In this document: piece after piece, positions 27,014 through 39,501 of the stretch
Numbering within the stretch: the stretch's first letter is position 1
Layout of the letters: every line of letters begins with the position of its first letter
Source: Acanthochromis polyacanthus
Lineage: Eukaryota > Chordata > Actinopteri > Pomacentridae
DNA length: 64,000 nucleotides
Assembly: GCF_021347895.1 (NCBI RefSeq)
Contig: NC_067113.1
Span: 872,467 to 936,466 of the forward strand
Direction of reading: 5' to 3'
The notes under the pieces: model-generated
What the model saw: only the letters and a program-made list of their open reading frames with translations
Told to the model about the DNA's origin: nothing
Database searches by the model: none
Program-made: the position numbers and the translations under genes

Positions 27014-30000
27014 TCAGAAGAACATCCTGTGGGAGAAAAATAAGACCTTGTCATATTTCTTTGTGACGTTTAGACAAATTAAAAGGTATTTTCATATACA
27101 CCCACACACTTGTAGATGTTGGGGTCCAGGAGGACAGCTGTGTCTGTGGGCAGCTTGGACAGATGAACCACTTTGGTTTTCTGCTGCAGTCTGTCGCTCT
27201 CGTTCACCCACACATCCGGCAGTCTGACACACAGAATGGACAAGAGTTCTTCACTGTACGGCTGCTGCGATTAGTGGAAGGAACCGATGACGCCGACACT
27301 CAAAAGGCAACACTTTACGTGGCATGTGTGTTTTTAACTGCAGTTTATTATTTCAAATGAACTGCAGTTAAAATATTGTTGCATCATGACATCTGTTACA
27401 TTTACCTCCAGTCACTGATGGGCTGCTGTCAACAGCCCAAATCCAAAACACATAAAGTTTCTCTAAAATATTTACCAATGTTCACTCTTTTCCATGTTTT
27501 CCTCCTGTTCATGTCCTGCCTCCAGAGGCTTAGTTGCTCTTTTGGCTCCTTTATTTCTTTAATGTCACAGCTTTCTTCCCTCTTCTTTTTTGATCTCATT
27601 TTCTTGGATACTTTAGGCAACAATCACCAAATCAAACTCTGACCAGGTTAATGGCACAAGAACCAGGAGAGGAAAACGGAGGCCCTTCACAGCTGTGTTA
27701 CAGTAAGACATGGTGACATTAAGTCCACATGTTAACCAAGCTGCTGCTCTCCTCTAAAATCTAACCTGATAATTAAGACATTCATTTTCCTAAAAGTCAC
27801 AGAACAACATTTCCCATGGAGAAAACGAGCTGCTTTGGCTGCTTCTGTGCTCTGTCCATGTTTAACATACACATGTAACTTTTTCCACTTTGTTACATGT
27901 TTTAGAGAAACCTTATGTGTTTTGAATTTGCACTACTGACTTTTTGTAGTTATTTTTTCATGTTGGAGTTTCCAGTTTAACCGTACTGTTTGTACTTTAG
28001 TTTATGAACCACTGTTACATTATGTACTGTGTTGTATTGCGCAATAACATGCATTTGTGTCACAATAAAATGAAAGTAAATGAAACGGGCCCTTCACTTT
28101 ATTCTGATGAACTGCTAAAACTGTGGACTGATGAAGTAACAGAATAACTGTGGCAGCAGTCACTGGAAGTGTCTTTACATGTGACACACATTTCATTTTC
28201 AGTATAACTGTGAAAAGTCACATTTTTAAACAGGTAGCCTCTTTCCTAGACAAGACCCAGAAATGGAGCAGATCTGGTGTTGATATGAATGATAATAAAA
28301 GCTAATCCCATCATGTTGTCCTCTTTAACCCTGTACCAGCAGCAGGATACCTTTATTCTGCTCTCATACAGTCTGACCTCTGTTCATGGCTAGAAGATGG
28401 TGAGGAAGGCAGAGGAGGAGAAGAGTAGGACTCACATATCTTCTGGTGTCCAGTGTAACAGAAGCTTCACCTTCCCAGAGTCCTCCTTCCTCCTGGCTAT
28501 TACCTGTACAGCAGACAGAGACATGAATCACTCTGCTACACAGAAGGACCTTCAGCTAGAGTGAGAGTGAGAGCCCACCGTGCTGTGGAAGACCACACTG
28601 TGTCCGTTGCCCAGGCTCTCGATGTGTGTTGCCAGGTTGAGGCAGATGGCTCGGTGGCGGATGGCGTCCATGGTCTGAGCGTCAAAGAAGTCATGAGGTC
28701 TTGCTGGAAACACAGAATGGTCTCATTTTATTATGCCAGTGTTTGGAACAGTAACTACAGACAGTTCTACAGTTTGCTGTACATACGCAGCGAGCGCTTG
28801 TGTTTGTTCTTGAGTTTCCTCCTCTTGTTGAGGCCAGCCTTGGATGGAGACTCCTCCTTGACTTTGCCCTGACTGGACACTTTGGATGAGCTCTGGGAGC
28901 TGAAGTGAGTGGGGACGTGGCGTGCCAGCCCCCCCTGTGAGGCGAATGTTGCGTTGCAGCCCCCCACCACACACTGCAGGAACAAAGAGGAAAAGGTAAG
29001 CTGAGCTGATGGACATGATGACCCCATCATTGTAAGCTGTGTGCCGTCACCTTGAAGGGTTTGTCCCCGCTGTGGGTCAGCATGTGTCTCTGCAGCCAGC
29101 TCTGACTGGTGGATGGAGTGTTGTACACCTTGCAGCCCTTCCACAGACACACAAACACCTGGGGGGAGGATAGTCAGTACACATGGTGGTTAACATGTAA
29201 CTCATTCACCTTGTGTCTCTACTGTCCTCTGCTTGCTGTGGGTACCAAAGAAAAAGGTGACTTTTTTAAAAATGCAGAACAAAATGTGTGACTCAGATTT
29301 CTGTTAGCAAAGCTTGTTGCACACACATTCAGGTAGCAGCTTCCCAATGTAACTGTCTACAGGGAACTGATATGTAAACGTGTCAGAGTGACTCAGTGAT
29401 ACGGTGTGAACGGACGGTCGACGACATTTTGGATTTGATAGTATTTTCTTAATATCGGTATTATTCATATTTACTGTTTTATCTCCTTTGTGGTCTGTAA
29501 GCTGAATGGTACCACTTCACAAGGCCTAAACAGCCCGTCACTGAAGGATAACTGTTAAAAAGTCAGTACCGTACCGGGTAAATTTGCTCAGATCTGATTA
29601 ATCATGACTTCTGATTCCACATTGATACTTAAAATCCTGATCTCCACCTGAGAGTAGTTGTAGTGCTACAACTACAACTACTCAGAGAGCGCAGTACTCT
29701 GCCAAGGCTTCTATCATTTCCAACAGCTAACATCTGTGGATCCAGACTATAAGCAGCATCACTGCACCACTTCATTATTATTCTGCAGGAGTTCAAAATG
29801 CTTTGCCTTTTCTGCGATTCCTTAAACCAAACAACTGTGTTTGGTGGTACTAACCCCAACAATGCCTCTGAAAAATATCAATGGGGTAAAGTTTTGGTGC
29901 TGTCATTACAAAGGCGAAATCCCCAAAAGAACCAGCAAGTTCCCCTGCAGCAGAAAATGAAACTTTGCTCTCATTTGTGCTGGTGCTGTAGCTAAAGCTG

Positions 30001-33000
30001 CAGTCAGATGGCGATCTCCAATCAAACCTTTCATTTTGTGTTTCTACAAGCAGACGGTAAGACAGTTACCCCTCCTCTCTGTCCGTCCACATGTGTGGCT
30101 CTGATGTGTTCAGCCAGGTCAGGGCTGCTGGGGAACAGCAGCTGGCAGTGATCCCAGCAGCAGGTGTAGCTCAGAGACTTTCCTCCTGCTGGTGCTGAGC
30201 CGCCCACTGTCACCGGAACACCACCGTGACCGTTGAGCATGGCTGGGGTGGAGCGACCACTGGATGCCGTGCTGTCCATGTCCATCAGCGTGGAGTTGAT
30301 ACTGGACACACACAGGAGAGAGGGGACATTAAAAAGAGGATACTATAAATCATTCTGACAAAAATAATCTGAAACATGCAGGAAAAAAGAAAATCAAGAA
30401 ACTCATGAAGGGACCATACTACAGTGGGTCTGCTGCAGACACAGAAAGCACACTGGGATCCTGTGCACTTTAAAAAATCTGTGGTATTGGTAGTGGTAAC
30501 GGAATTCAACTTTTTTTCACAAGAATTTGAAAATAAAACCAAAACTCTTAAATATCAAAGTGAAAACAGGTATTTACAAAATTGATGTCAAGTAAGTAAA
30601 TGATTGCGTAAATATTCACCCACTTTAAAGTGACTGACCTGATTCAACAGAGGTCCATCTAGTTGATCCAAGCAGTGTCACAATTAGTGGAATTGAGATC
30701 ACCTGAGTAATTATAATATAAAAAAATCTATATCTGGAAGGTTCGGTTTCTGCTACAATTACAACATGAAGACAAAAAAAACTCCAAGCAACTCAGAGAA
30801 AAGATCATTGAAAAATATAAGTCAGTCGATTACTACAAAAAGATCTGCACCTCATTCAACGTCCCACAGAGTTCAGTTAAATCCATCATTAAGAAATGGA
30901 TGGGGTCTAGCACTTGTTTAAATCTGACTAGAGCTGGTTGTCCTCCCACACTGAAGACTGGTGAGGGAGGCCACCAAGACACCTACAACCACTGTGAAGG
31001 AGTTAAAAGCTTCAGTGGCTCAGATGGGAGACACTGTACATACAACTGTTGTCTGAGTTCTTCAACAGTCAAAGCTGGATGGAAAAAAGCTGCATGTTGA
31101 GAAAAGCTGATATGAAATCTGATCTGGAATTCACCCAAAGACAAGTGGAAGACTCCAAGGTCAACTGGAAGAAGGTTCTTTGGTCTGATGAGACAAAATG
31201 CAGCTTTTTGGCCGTCAGACTAGACACCACGTTTGGTGAACACCAAACACTGTCCATCACAGCAAACACACCATGAAGCATGGTGGTGGCAGCATCATGA
31301 TGTGAGGATGCTTCTCAGCAGCAGGCCCTGGAAGACTTGTAAAGGTGGAGGGGAACATGAAAGCTGAAAAAAATCACCAAATTCTGGAGGATAATCTGAC
31401 TCAATCTGCAAGAGAACTATGACTTAAGAGAAGATTTATTTTTCAGCAAGACAACGACCCCAAACATTCAGCAAAAGCTACACAGAAATGGTTGAAAGAC
31501 AACAAGGTGAACGTTCTAAAGGGACCATGGTTCTAAAGGGACCAAGTCAAAGCCCAGATCTCAATACAAGAATCTGTGGCTGGACTTGAAAAGAGCCGTT
31601 TGCTACCAAATCCCCGAGCAACCTGAGAGCTGGAGCTGTTTTACAAGAAAGAATGAAGGAAAAGTGCAGTGTCCAGATGTTAAGGCTGACTGAGACATAT
31701 CCACACTGACACATCGACTAAATCCTGACCTGAAGGGACTGAATATTTATGCAATCATTTACTTTGCCTTATATAGTTTGAATTAATTAACACGATTTTG
31801 TAAAAATCTGTTTTCACTTTGATATTCTCAAGAGGCTTTTTGTTTTTTCAAATTCTTGTCAAAAAATCCAAATTATATTGACTATGATTTCATGGATAAA
31901 AGCAACAAAAGAGTGAAACATTCAAAGGGGGGTGAATACTTTTTATAGGTACTGTAAACTGTCATTGGTGCTGTATATATCTACAACAATCAAGGAGAAA
32001 AGAAAGTTAATGTAACATGCACTGGAAACACTTTCACTGTATTTCACTGCTTCATTGGTTAGGTAAATCTTCCTACTTCTACTTTTCACAGGTAAAAGCT
32101 CATGGTGAGTGGCAGCCTAGTCTTCAGGAATGACTGTTAAAGCTGTGGCATTTCTAAAAACTGAAATAAACAAACTTGACTAGAAAATTACATTCCTACT
32201 AACCAAAGTCACTGTACTATACAGCAGTGTAGGTGTGCACAGGTTTCACAACAGACGGCATCAGATTAATCATCTCCCTCCTTGTTGACACGATGGTGTT
32301 CATGTACTGAGTACACCTTCTGGCGAAGGTTCAGGATTTCATGGTATCACAGCTCTGCTGACTAATTCACACACTTTCAATCTGTTGCACAAGTCTGGAG
32401 GGGAAGTTCACTTTCAAAGTTTTGAATGTAAAAGAAAAGAGGATGCAGGGACCGAAAGAAGTCAGATAGTACCGGTAATTTTTTAAAGTCCTGTGTAACA
32501 GACTTAAAATGGAATGGGACATTACCACATGAGACTGTCACACATTAGTTTGTAGAACCATTTATGGAACAGTCTGAACTGTGTGGAACATGCTAACGTG
32601 CTAAATAGCACCATCTGTGATTTGCATTGTTTCAAATTGTAGTTTGAGTTTGAAATTAACAGAGTATTCATTCTTCCCAGATTACACTACTGATTTCATT
32701 AATAATTAAATCAAATACAGATCAATTTTCTGTTCAGTTGCTGCTGTGAGTCACTGATGATGCATCACCTCCTACATGTGCTTCCAATAAGTAGGTTTTA
32801 AGCAGAGGTAGGCTTCCACTGTCAAACTGGTGCTTGTGATGAAGTCATGCCAGTGCTGACAGCATCATTCAGCCTCAGGGAGTAAGAACCATTACCAACT
32901 GCTGACCTGACAGTCTACCTAAAAGTCCATTTTCTGTTTGTAGTCAATCCACTGCGGTGCTCAGAGCACTGTCGGATCAGTACATCAACACCATCAAAGT

Positions 33001-33366
33001 TTCAGTGTCAGTGTGGCCATAAGGAAATTTTTGATCTCCCAAAGTCTGAGACAAGCAACATGTAAATGTCCATGAGGTCCAGCGTTTATGTCTGTGCAGC
33101 ATCAGAGAAAGAGGAAACTTTGGTAGAAACAGAGTGCTTGTTTGGAGCACTGTGTCCTTCTGCTGCACTGTTACCCATGCATAATTATTCTTTGTATGCA
33201 TTTGTATACACATACGGTTTCCTTTTTTCATTTTTTTTTTAGGTTATACAAATCCCATCCTTCATGGACCAAGCAGAAACCAGGAATTGGTCTTCAGTAT
33301 GTAAGGACCAACAAAACTTTCAATGTTCTCTAGAGTGCAACTAACTACGGAGCCCCTCTCATGACA

Positions 33367-33410
<44 letters not shown>

Positions 33411-36400
33411 TGGCCACAATATAGCTATAACGTGCGCACGAAATGCTACTTCGTTCCCATGAAGTAGGTACAGCGTGCACTTGAAATACTAATTTGTGGC
33501 CACGAAATAGGCATAACGTGCCCACGAAATACTAACTAATAGTATTAATATCATTCCTGGACAGCTGGGTAAGCAAATCGAGCGCACCCTCTCTACAACC
33601 TGCAATAATATGTACGAGCTGTACTTGCGTGATGCTCCTAAAATGAGTGTCTTTTCTTAGCTGTTCCAGTCCATATCTTGTTATCCCACATTTAGGAAGG
33701 TATTTATTTAGGCCCGTGTTTGATACTTTGTTGCAACGGGTAGCCTATCTGCTGACATGTCACCCGAGTTACAAACATTTTACCCTCATCCTGTTACTAC
33801 ACGTCGTTTTGTTGTGCTAATATGTAGCCGTAAACTCATTTGTGTCTGTAGGAGGGAACCAGTACCCTATCAGTGATTAGTTTAACACTGATCACTGATA
33901 GGCTACTGGTTCCCTTGGCAACGTATACAGAGAGCGGTACCATAACTGCACGGCTTCGTCCGGTAGCATCATTAAATGCTGCGGTTCATATAGCCTATCT
34001 ATTCCCTCAGCTGAGAGTCTGACACACATGATGCTACTTTCAGAGGAGATGATCAGTGAAAAAGGGCACTTTTGAAGACGATTTCAAGCTGAAACTCTGA
34101 ACAGAATGTGGTCCGGACCAGGTTTGGTCTGCAGCATAAGTTAGCATGGTGATCTAGTCAGGTTAAAACAGAGACACCTTAGTGACACAGAAAACTCCGG
34201 TTTTATGCTCAACATACCTCACTTAGTAGTATGCCTACACCTCTCAGCTGTTCTTGAAAAGTGTCCTAATATGTGTGCAGGGCTGCAGCTCCTACAGACA
34301 CAAATGAGTTTATGGCTACATTTTGCACAACATGTAGTAACAGAATGAGGATAAAAAGTTTGTAAATCGGCTGACATGTCAGCAGATAGGCTACCCGTTG
34401 CAACAAAATATCAAACACAGGCCTAAATAAATAACTTCCTGTAGTATTATGGCTGGTATGATGAAGGCACATAGAGGATACGTTAGGTGTGCGTTAACCA
34501 GTGTTTTACTGACGTCTCAGTGGGGACTATGTAGCTTGACACACAGTCGTGCGTTACATTAATACAGGTCCGGGTTGCACTGTGTTCACATAGTACCTAT
34601 ACATTTTTATGCATATTACTACACTTCCTAAATGCGGGATAACAAGATATGGACTAGAACAGCTAAGAAAAGACACTCATTTTAGGAGCATCACGTAAGT
34701 ACAGCCCGTACATATTATTGCAGGTTGTAGAGAGGGTGCGCTCGATTTGCTTACCCAGTTGTCCAGGAATGATATTAATAGTATTAGTTAGTATTTCGTG
34801 GGCACGTTATACCCATTTCGTGGCCACAAATTAGTATTTCGAGTGCACATTGTACCTACTTCATGGGAACGAAGTAGCATTTCGTGGGAACGTTATAGCT
34901 ATATCGTGGCCACAATTTATTTTTTTACCATGTCATGAGAGGGGCTCCGTCACTAACAATCAAGTTCAACTAAATATTTTCACTGGTCGTATCGGTCTAT
35001 GTAGCATGACTTCTTCCACCCATAATCTAAGGAACATTGCAGATCCTGGATCGTCTATAAGACTGACGTAACTTTAGCTTCAAGCTACGTACTGCATATA
35101 TTAACAGTAATGTTTAACAGAGTCAGTCTTTCTTTCACGTCTTAATAGAGAAAATAGTTAATTATAGAGTATGGATCCAAATTATAAGCAATTTGCTTAT
35201 ATTGCTGTTAAATAATAATTGATTTATCACTCACATCAATGAGGGGCATTTTTTCCATGTGCTGATAGAGCTTCCTGATTTCTACAGAATCCCAGCAGTG
35301 ATTCACTATAATTTCAATGTAAAAAGGCACAGTGACAAATATTACAACCGGCACAACAGTGCAGGAAGTTAGTCTGCAGTGCTGCTGGTTCTTCATGTCA
35401 GCGTGACAATTCCACTTCCATTCCTACAGATCATCTATGATCTGTAGGACATACAGCTGGTTTAACATGCTAACACTTCTACTTTCACAACATCAGATAA
35501 AGTTTTGACTGGGAGAGATACTTCTGCACAGTGCTGAGCTGTTTGCAGCCTTAATGCTGATTTCAGTCTGTACATTATGAGGCGTTCAGAGTCAGTCAGT
35601 CCTGTAAGCGTTTGGTTCTCCCAGTTTAACCTGCAGGAGTTTCTGAAGGTTCATGTTCAGGGTTTTTCTGCCACAGAATTGAGTTCAACAATATTTTATG
35701 ACATCTTTGCTGAAATGAAACAGGGCAAAAATCTCACAGTCAATAGTGATTGTTGTAAATACGAAAAATAATGTCAGAGAATGATTGATGGACGTAGTTT
35801 GTGACCGATACACTATGGAACACTGTCTACCACTTAACAGAAATGGTTTCAACAGCTTTTTACACTGAAGTAAGTTTGAGCCAAACTATGTTACTTGTAG
35901 CCATAATAAGCAGAGTACTATTTGGAAACTAAACCTGTTGTTAACGACATATTCTCCAAGTGTCAGCTGGCGTTGGACATGTTTAATGCGCTCCAGAGGT
36001 GAAGGTAATGACAGAAGTAGGAACAGAATTTGAGTTTAATATCCACTATGTCAGGACTTAATCATGAGCGTGTTAACTCTTTCGAAAAAGTCACAAATCA
36101 TTTCAGCATAGAAAAATTTTATGAAATCAAGAAAATTCTTTTAAATGTTAATTTCAGCTAACTGTGTTATGGAAACATGGCCAAACAAGGCACTCACTTG
36201 TTCTTAACTAAACAGTAACTTAGGGAATCTTTCTGAGCCTCTTCTTCTCAGGAACTGATGCAAAAGGAAAAGGTTTTACTCTAACAATCAGGGTTATTTA
36301 ATATTCAGGCCAATAGGGTGCTATGTTTTATGACAGAGGAAATGTGTGATAGCTCACAGAACATGTCTTACAAGCAGGACATGGACACATGCTGTTAGTG

Positions 36401-38676
36401 GGTGCTCATTCTCTACCTCTCTGAGCACCTCTTCAGTAATATACACACTAACTGCACTTATATGCGATTAGTATTCTACTAAACAAAACCTAATGATAAA
36501 GACAATCTGCCCTCCAACACATTATCCCAACACTTCCTGCAGCTGCTTCCTGGCCTGATATCCATAATCAATCCAACCTGCTGGAAGGCTTTCACTAGGA
36601 AACAGCTGCAGCAAGTGTTAGCTTTGCACTAAAGCATACTCATATGGCAAACATCTGCTCTCTGATAACTGCAGTTTTTCTTCCTATGTGCTCTGCAGCA
36701 GATGTGTTTAAGGCTTCGTCTGTGTTTATCTGGTCAAAAACTCTTCAATTAACAAACCTAAGCAAACAGTTTTCCTGAATTCCACTGTAAAGTGAACAAT
36801 AGTGTTTCCTACAGGGTAATGCCACGGCCCTGGGAGATTTGCTTTTATTTGATGCACATTACTTGAACAGATGTGGCAGACAGTACAGGTTAACATCTCT
36901 TTGTTATGAGGGTCACTGGTCAAATTAAAAACATGACAACAAAGCGCCTTCTGTAGCCTTTACTCACAATTAAACACATTAGCTGCAAGAAACTATAAAG
37001 TAAATGATTAGTTGTTAACTACTAAATGAACTGCCCAAATTTTTCAGGACTGATTTAAATAATTATTAAGCAGTCCAAATTCTGATTCCATCTCCACAAA
37101 CATCACAGTATTTTCTAATTTATTTCCTCCTCTAACTGTAAAATCTGCTGGGTAAAGACAAAACTATTTATTTCCATCATCTAATTACATTTTCTCAATT
37201 GAGAAAATGGTCATCTGACACTTTCCATCCATCCATCATTCTCTATACACCGCTTTATCCTCACTAGGGTCATGGGGGGTGCTGGAGTCTATCCCAGCTG
37301 ACTCGGGTGAAGGCAGGGGACACCCTGGACAGGTCACCAGTCTGTCACAGGGCTACATATACAGACAATCACTGTCACATTCACATCTACGGGCAATTTA
37401 GAGTAACCAATTAACCTCAGCATATTTTTGAACTGTGGAAGGAAGCCGGAGTACCCGGAGAAAACCCACGCATGTACAGGGAGAACATGCAAACTTCATG
37501 CAGAAAGATCCCAGGCCGGGATTTGAACTGGGGATCTTCTTGCTGCAAGGCAAAAGTGCTAACCACTACCCCACTGTGCAGCCCCATCTGCCAACTTTTA
37601 CAATGAAAATGATCATTGTCTGCAACCTAGTGTTCTGATTTACTGTACACCATCAGTGTTGAGGAAAAACATGACGGTCATCTAAGCTGGCTGATGTGCT
37701 CCTGAGAGGCTGTCAGGAGCACATCACCTGTCCTCATACACTCACCTGGAGTCACTAAAGTATCCTGTCTGGGCTTTATCAGTCTGAGTAAGTGAGTAGA
37801 AGTGAGTTTACTTTTGATAGCACATGTGAGGTAATGGTTCCCACAGTGGGCCAATGGGGCATCCAATAATAGTCCAGGTTCAAGTCAATCTAGTTTGAGT
37901 ATATTCCCATTATTTTCTACACATCAGTTGTGATGCTCTAATGATAACTGCTGTGATCAAAGAGCTATTATTAACTCAGAGCCAAGCATGTCCTCTACAG
38001 ATGCTGCAGAACTAGATTTAGAGGCGGAAGCACACATTTTTAACCTGTAAACAAGCTGCCCTCTGCGAACTTTAAACTTGGCGTGGTGCTGTGACCTACC
38101 AACACCACCAACCAGTGGAAGGCCTCTCCACACTGCTTCTACTTCAACAGACCTGTCCTCTGAATCCATCCGGCTGAGCGGCTCTCCATCCGACGAAGTC
38201 AGCTCCACGCTGGCCCGTCTCTTGGTGCCGTGCTCGGCTTTGTCGGCGGTCTTTGTGCGGTGTGCGGGCGGTGAGGAGGACACGTTCTCTGCCTCTCTTT
38301 GTTCTTGTTTCAGCACCCGGGAGCCCTCTTGTGCGGAATCAGTGCTACTTGCCAAACTCCCCTGTACGGGACTTTTCCCCGGCTCAGAGAGTTTAACGCC
38401 GCCTTCCACTACATCGTGGCTCTGCTTTTCGCTCGGTGAAGCGGTTTCTTCATCGGCGTGGGGACCGGGAGACAGGTTGTCCTCGCGCCCCTCCGTCGCA
38501 CCGCGACCACCGCTCACGTCCATTCCTACTCTGCTTTCGTTGTTGTCGCCCGGTTCCTGTTTGGGGTCCGGCACGGCCTGTCCTTCTATGCCGGTTTCTG
38601 CTGTTTCACCGGTGCCGTTTTCTGTCGATGTCGGCTGAGAATCTTGTTCGGCGCCTTCGGTGGTTATCTGAGGCAT
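27014..38676 (-). CDS. aebp2: aebp2, PRC2 zinc-finger cofactor (complete, 8 exons)
   Basis: AE-binding protein 2, a nuclear accessory subunit of Polycomb repressive complex 2 (the JARID2-containing form). Exons in order are 38153-38676, 30070-30301, 29051-29158, 28787-28973, 28579-28703, 28436-28503, 27110-27223 and 27014-27026, in phase and giving 456 aa. Residues 1-170 are Ser/Glu/Gly-rich and disordered, ending in [14 protein letters not shown]. Three C2H2 fingers follow, with ligands C222/C227/H240/H245, C256/C261/H277/H281 and C289/C294/H307/H311. A basic [14 protein letters not shown] lies at 337-350. A conserved C-terminal region contains [20 protein letters not shown] and [11 protein letters not shown]. 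The start is the first ATG after an in-frame stop at 38764-38766, with A at -3. The last 13-nt coding exon adds only MFF. Confidence 0.97.
30512..31956 (+). mobile_element. Degraded Tc1 transposon in aebp2 intron 1
   Basis: The right end is GGTGAATACTTTTTATAGG followed by TACTGTA. The left end is a decayed inverted copy whose outer tip is lost (AATATCAAAGTGAAAACAG is shared between arms). Plus-strand transposase remnants include [27 protein letters not shown] and [20 protein letters not shown], interrupted by stops and frameshifts. Confidence 0.85.
31957..33346. other. aebp2 intron 1, nothing recognised
   Basis: AT-rich intron between a Tc1 and a palindromic element. No exon-like frame is seen. 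Confidence 0.5.
33347..34950. mobile_element. Palindromic (foldback) element, 1.6 kb
   Basis: The ends ACGGAGCCCCTCTCATGACA are inverted at both edges. Left arm 33347 to about 33850 pairs with the right arm in two blocks, about 34280-34440 and about 34620-34950. About 180 unpaired bases lie between the blocks. The arms carry repeated GTGGCCACGAAAT-type motifs. An A run of 36 follows the left tip (33372-33407), with only a short T run at the matching right position. Flanks AACTAACT (33339-33346) and CACTAACA (34951-34958) agree at 6 of 8 bases, suggesting an aged 8-bp target duplication. No transposase frame is present. I do not recognise the family. Confidence 0.85.
33854..33914. repeat. Near-perfect hairpin inside the foldback element
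   Basis: Arms 33854-33879 and 33889-33914 pair over 26 bases with two mismatches around a 9-base loop. Confidence 0.85.
34959..37223. other. aebp2 intron 1, nothing recognised
   Basis: About 2.3 kb of AT-rich intron. A few open frames of 60-65 codons have no recognisable product. Confidence 0.5.
37224..37585 (-). repeat. tRNA-derived SINE (minus)
   Basis: On the minus strand it starts GGGCTGCACAGTGGGG and continues with A-box-like TAGTGGTTAGCAC. A decayed B box (TTCAAATCCCGG) and a long conserved body containing GCATGTTCTCCCTGTACATG follow. It ends in TGGATGGATGG-type repeats. Flanks ATCTGACACTTT and ATCTGCCAACTTTT look like an aged target duplication. A second copy is at 59789-60159. Confidence 0.87.
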
Positions 38677-38830
38677 TTTGGAGAAGCGCAGCCAGCTAAT
38701 CGGATGATGTTCCAGGGAAAAGTTGCCCTCCGGCTGCCCTTCTTCTTCTTTACTTACTCCGCTTTAAGCGTACAGCACAGTAGGGGGTGTGCGTGACGTA
38801 GAGCTGCAGCTCGTCTTTTTAGAAAGATGT
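38677..38830 (-). promoter_or_regulatory. aebp2 5' UTR and proximal promoter
   Basis: The stretch upstream of the aebp2 start is GC-richer than the surroundings and includes a CRE-like TACGTCA on the minus strand (38794-38800). The in-frame stop at 38764-38766 fixes the start codon. No TATA box is evident. Confidence 0.4.
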
Positions 38831-38885
38831 CTCACTCTGCACTAAACATGAATCCACCAACCACTTTGATATTCCTCTGTGGACA

Positions 38886-38929
38886 CCAGTGCCTCTCAAA
38901 CTAATAATGATTAGTTTGAGAGGCACTGG
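38886..38929. repeat. Perfect 20-bp hairpin
   Basis: CCAGTGCCTCTCAAACTAAT (38886-38905) is followed by a 4-base loop and its exact complement (38910-38929), about 210 bases upstream of the aebp2 start. Confidence 0.95.
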
Positions 38930-39153
38930 GATTTTTTTATTACATAATTTATAACCTTTTGAGTTTCAATACTGAATACATAATAAAGCAACGCTGGCGT
39001 AAATGCAAGTCATACATATTTGACAATGTTTGGACAAGCATAAACCGATTTAACTGTATTAAAGATAAAAAAAAGATAGTAATTGTAATTCAGCTTAGCT
39101 AACTAGCGTTCTTTGAAACCAGAAGAAAAGAACGACAGGACTAATTTGTAACA

Positions 39154-39501
39154 ATGCTTCGATCTTGTTTTTGTGGAAGAGCCTTTACAGGGGATATCGA
39201 ATATTTTCCTTTTCCCAACCGAGGGAATCATCTTCGCAATAATAGACCATCTCTGTCATTGTGGCTTCTCAGGTCCACGTGTTCCGACAAACAGAAAAAC
39301 GATCCAACTCCGAAAGTGCTGAAAATGCACGTTCTTATCTCAGCAAGGTGCGTCTTACCTGAGGCACCACGGCAACTTGTGACCCGTTTAATTCCTCTGG
39401 ACCAAGCCGCTCTGGTGTTAAAGTACTGCTCACTTCACCCGGTGTGTTTATACCGGGAACCGTGCTGGCCTCAGTGCTCGACTTGTTGCATTGAGCTGTA
39501 G
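39154..39501 (+). other. Unsupported 115-codon ORF divergent from aebp2
   Basis: An open frame starting MLRSCFCGRAF lies about 480 bases upstream of aebp2 on the other strand. Its Arg-containing N-terminus could pass for a mitochondrial presequence, and a donor-like CAAGGTGCGT lies near 39345. I do not recognise the product and see no matching downstream exon. It could be a first exon, a promoter-antisense transcript or chance. Confidence 0.15.

Noticed and set aside
37435..37638. Open frame containing [21 protein letters not shown]
   Set aside because: It lies in the SINE body, and this familiar translation arises wherever that SINE occurs.
38078..38638. 186-codon open frame on the plus strand
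   Set aside because: It is the antisense of aebp2 exon 1. The minus-strand frame has the conserved [14 protein letters not shown] and correct splice phases.
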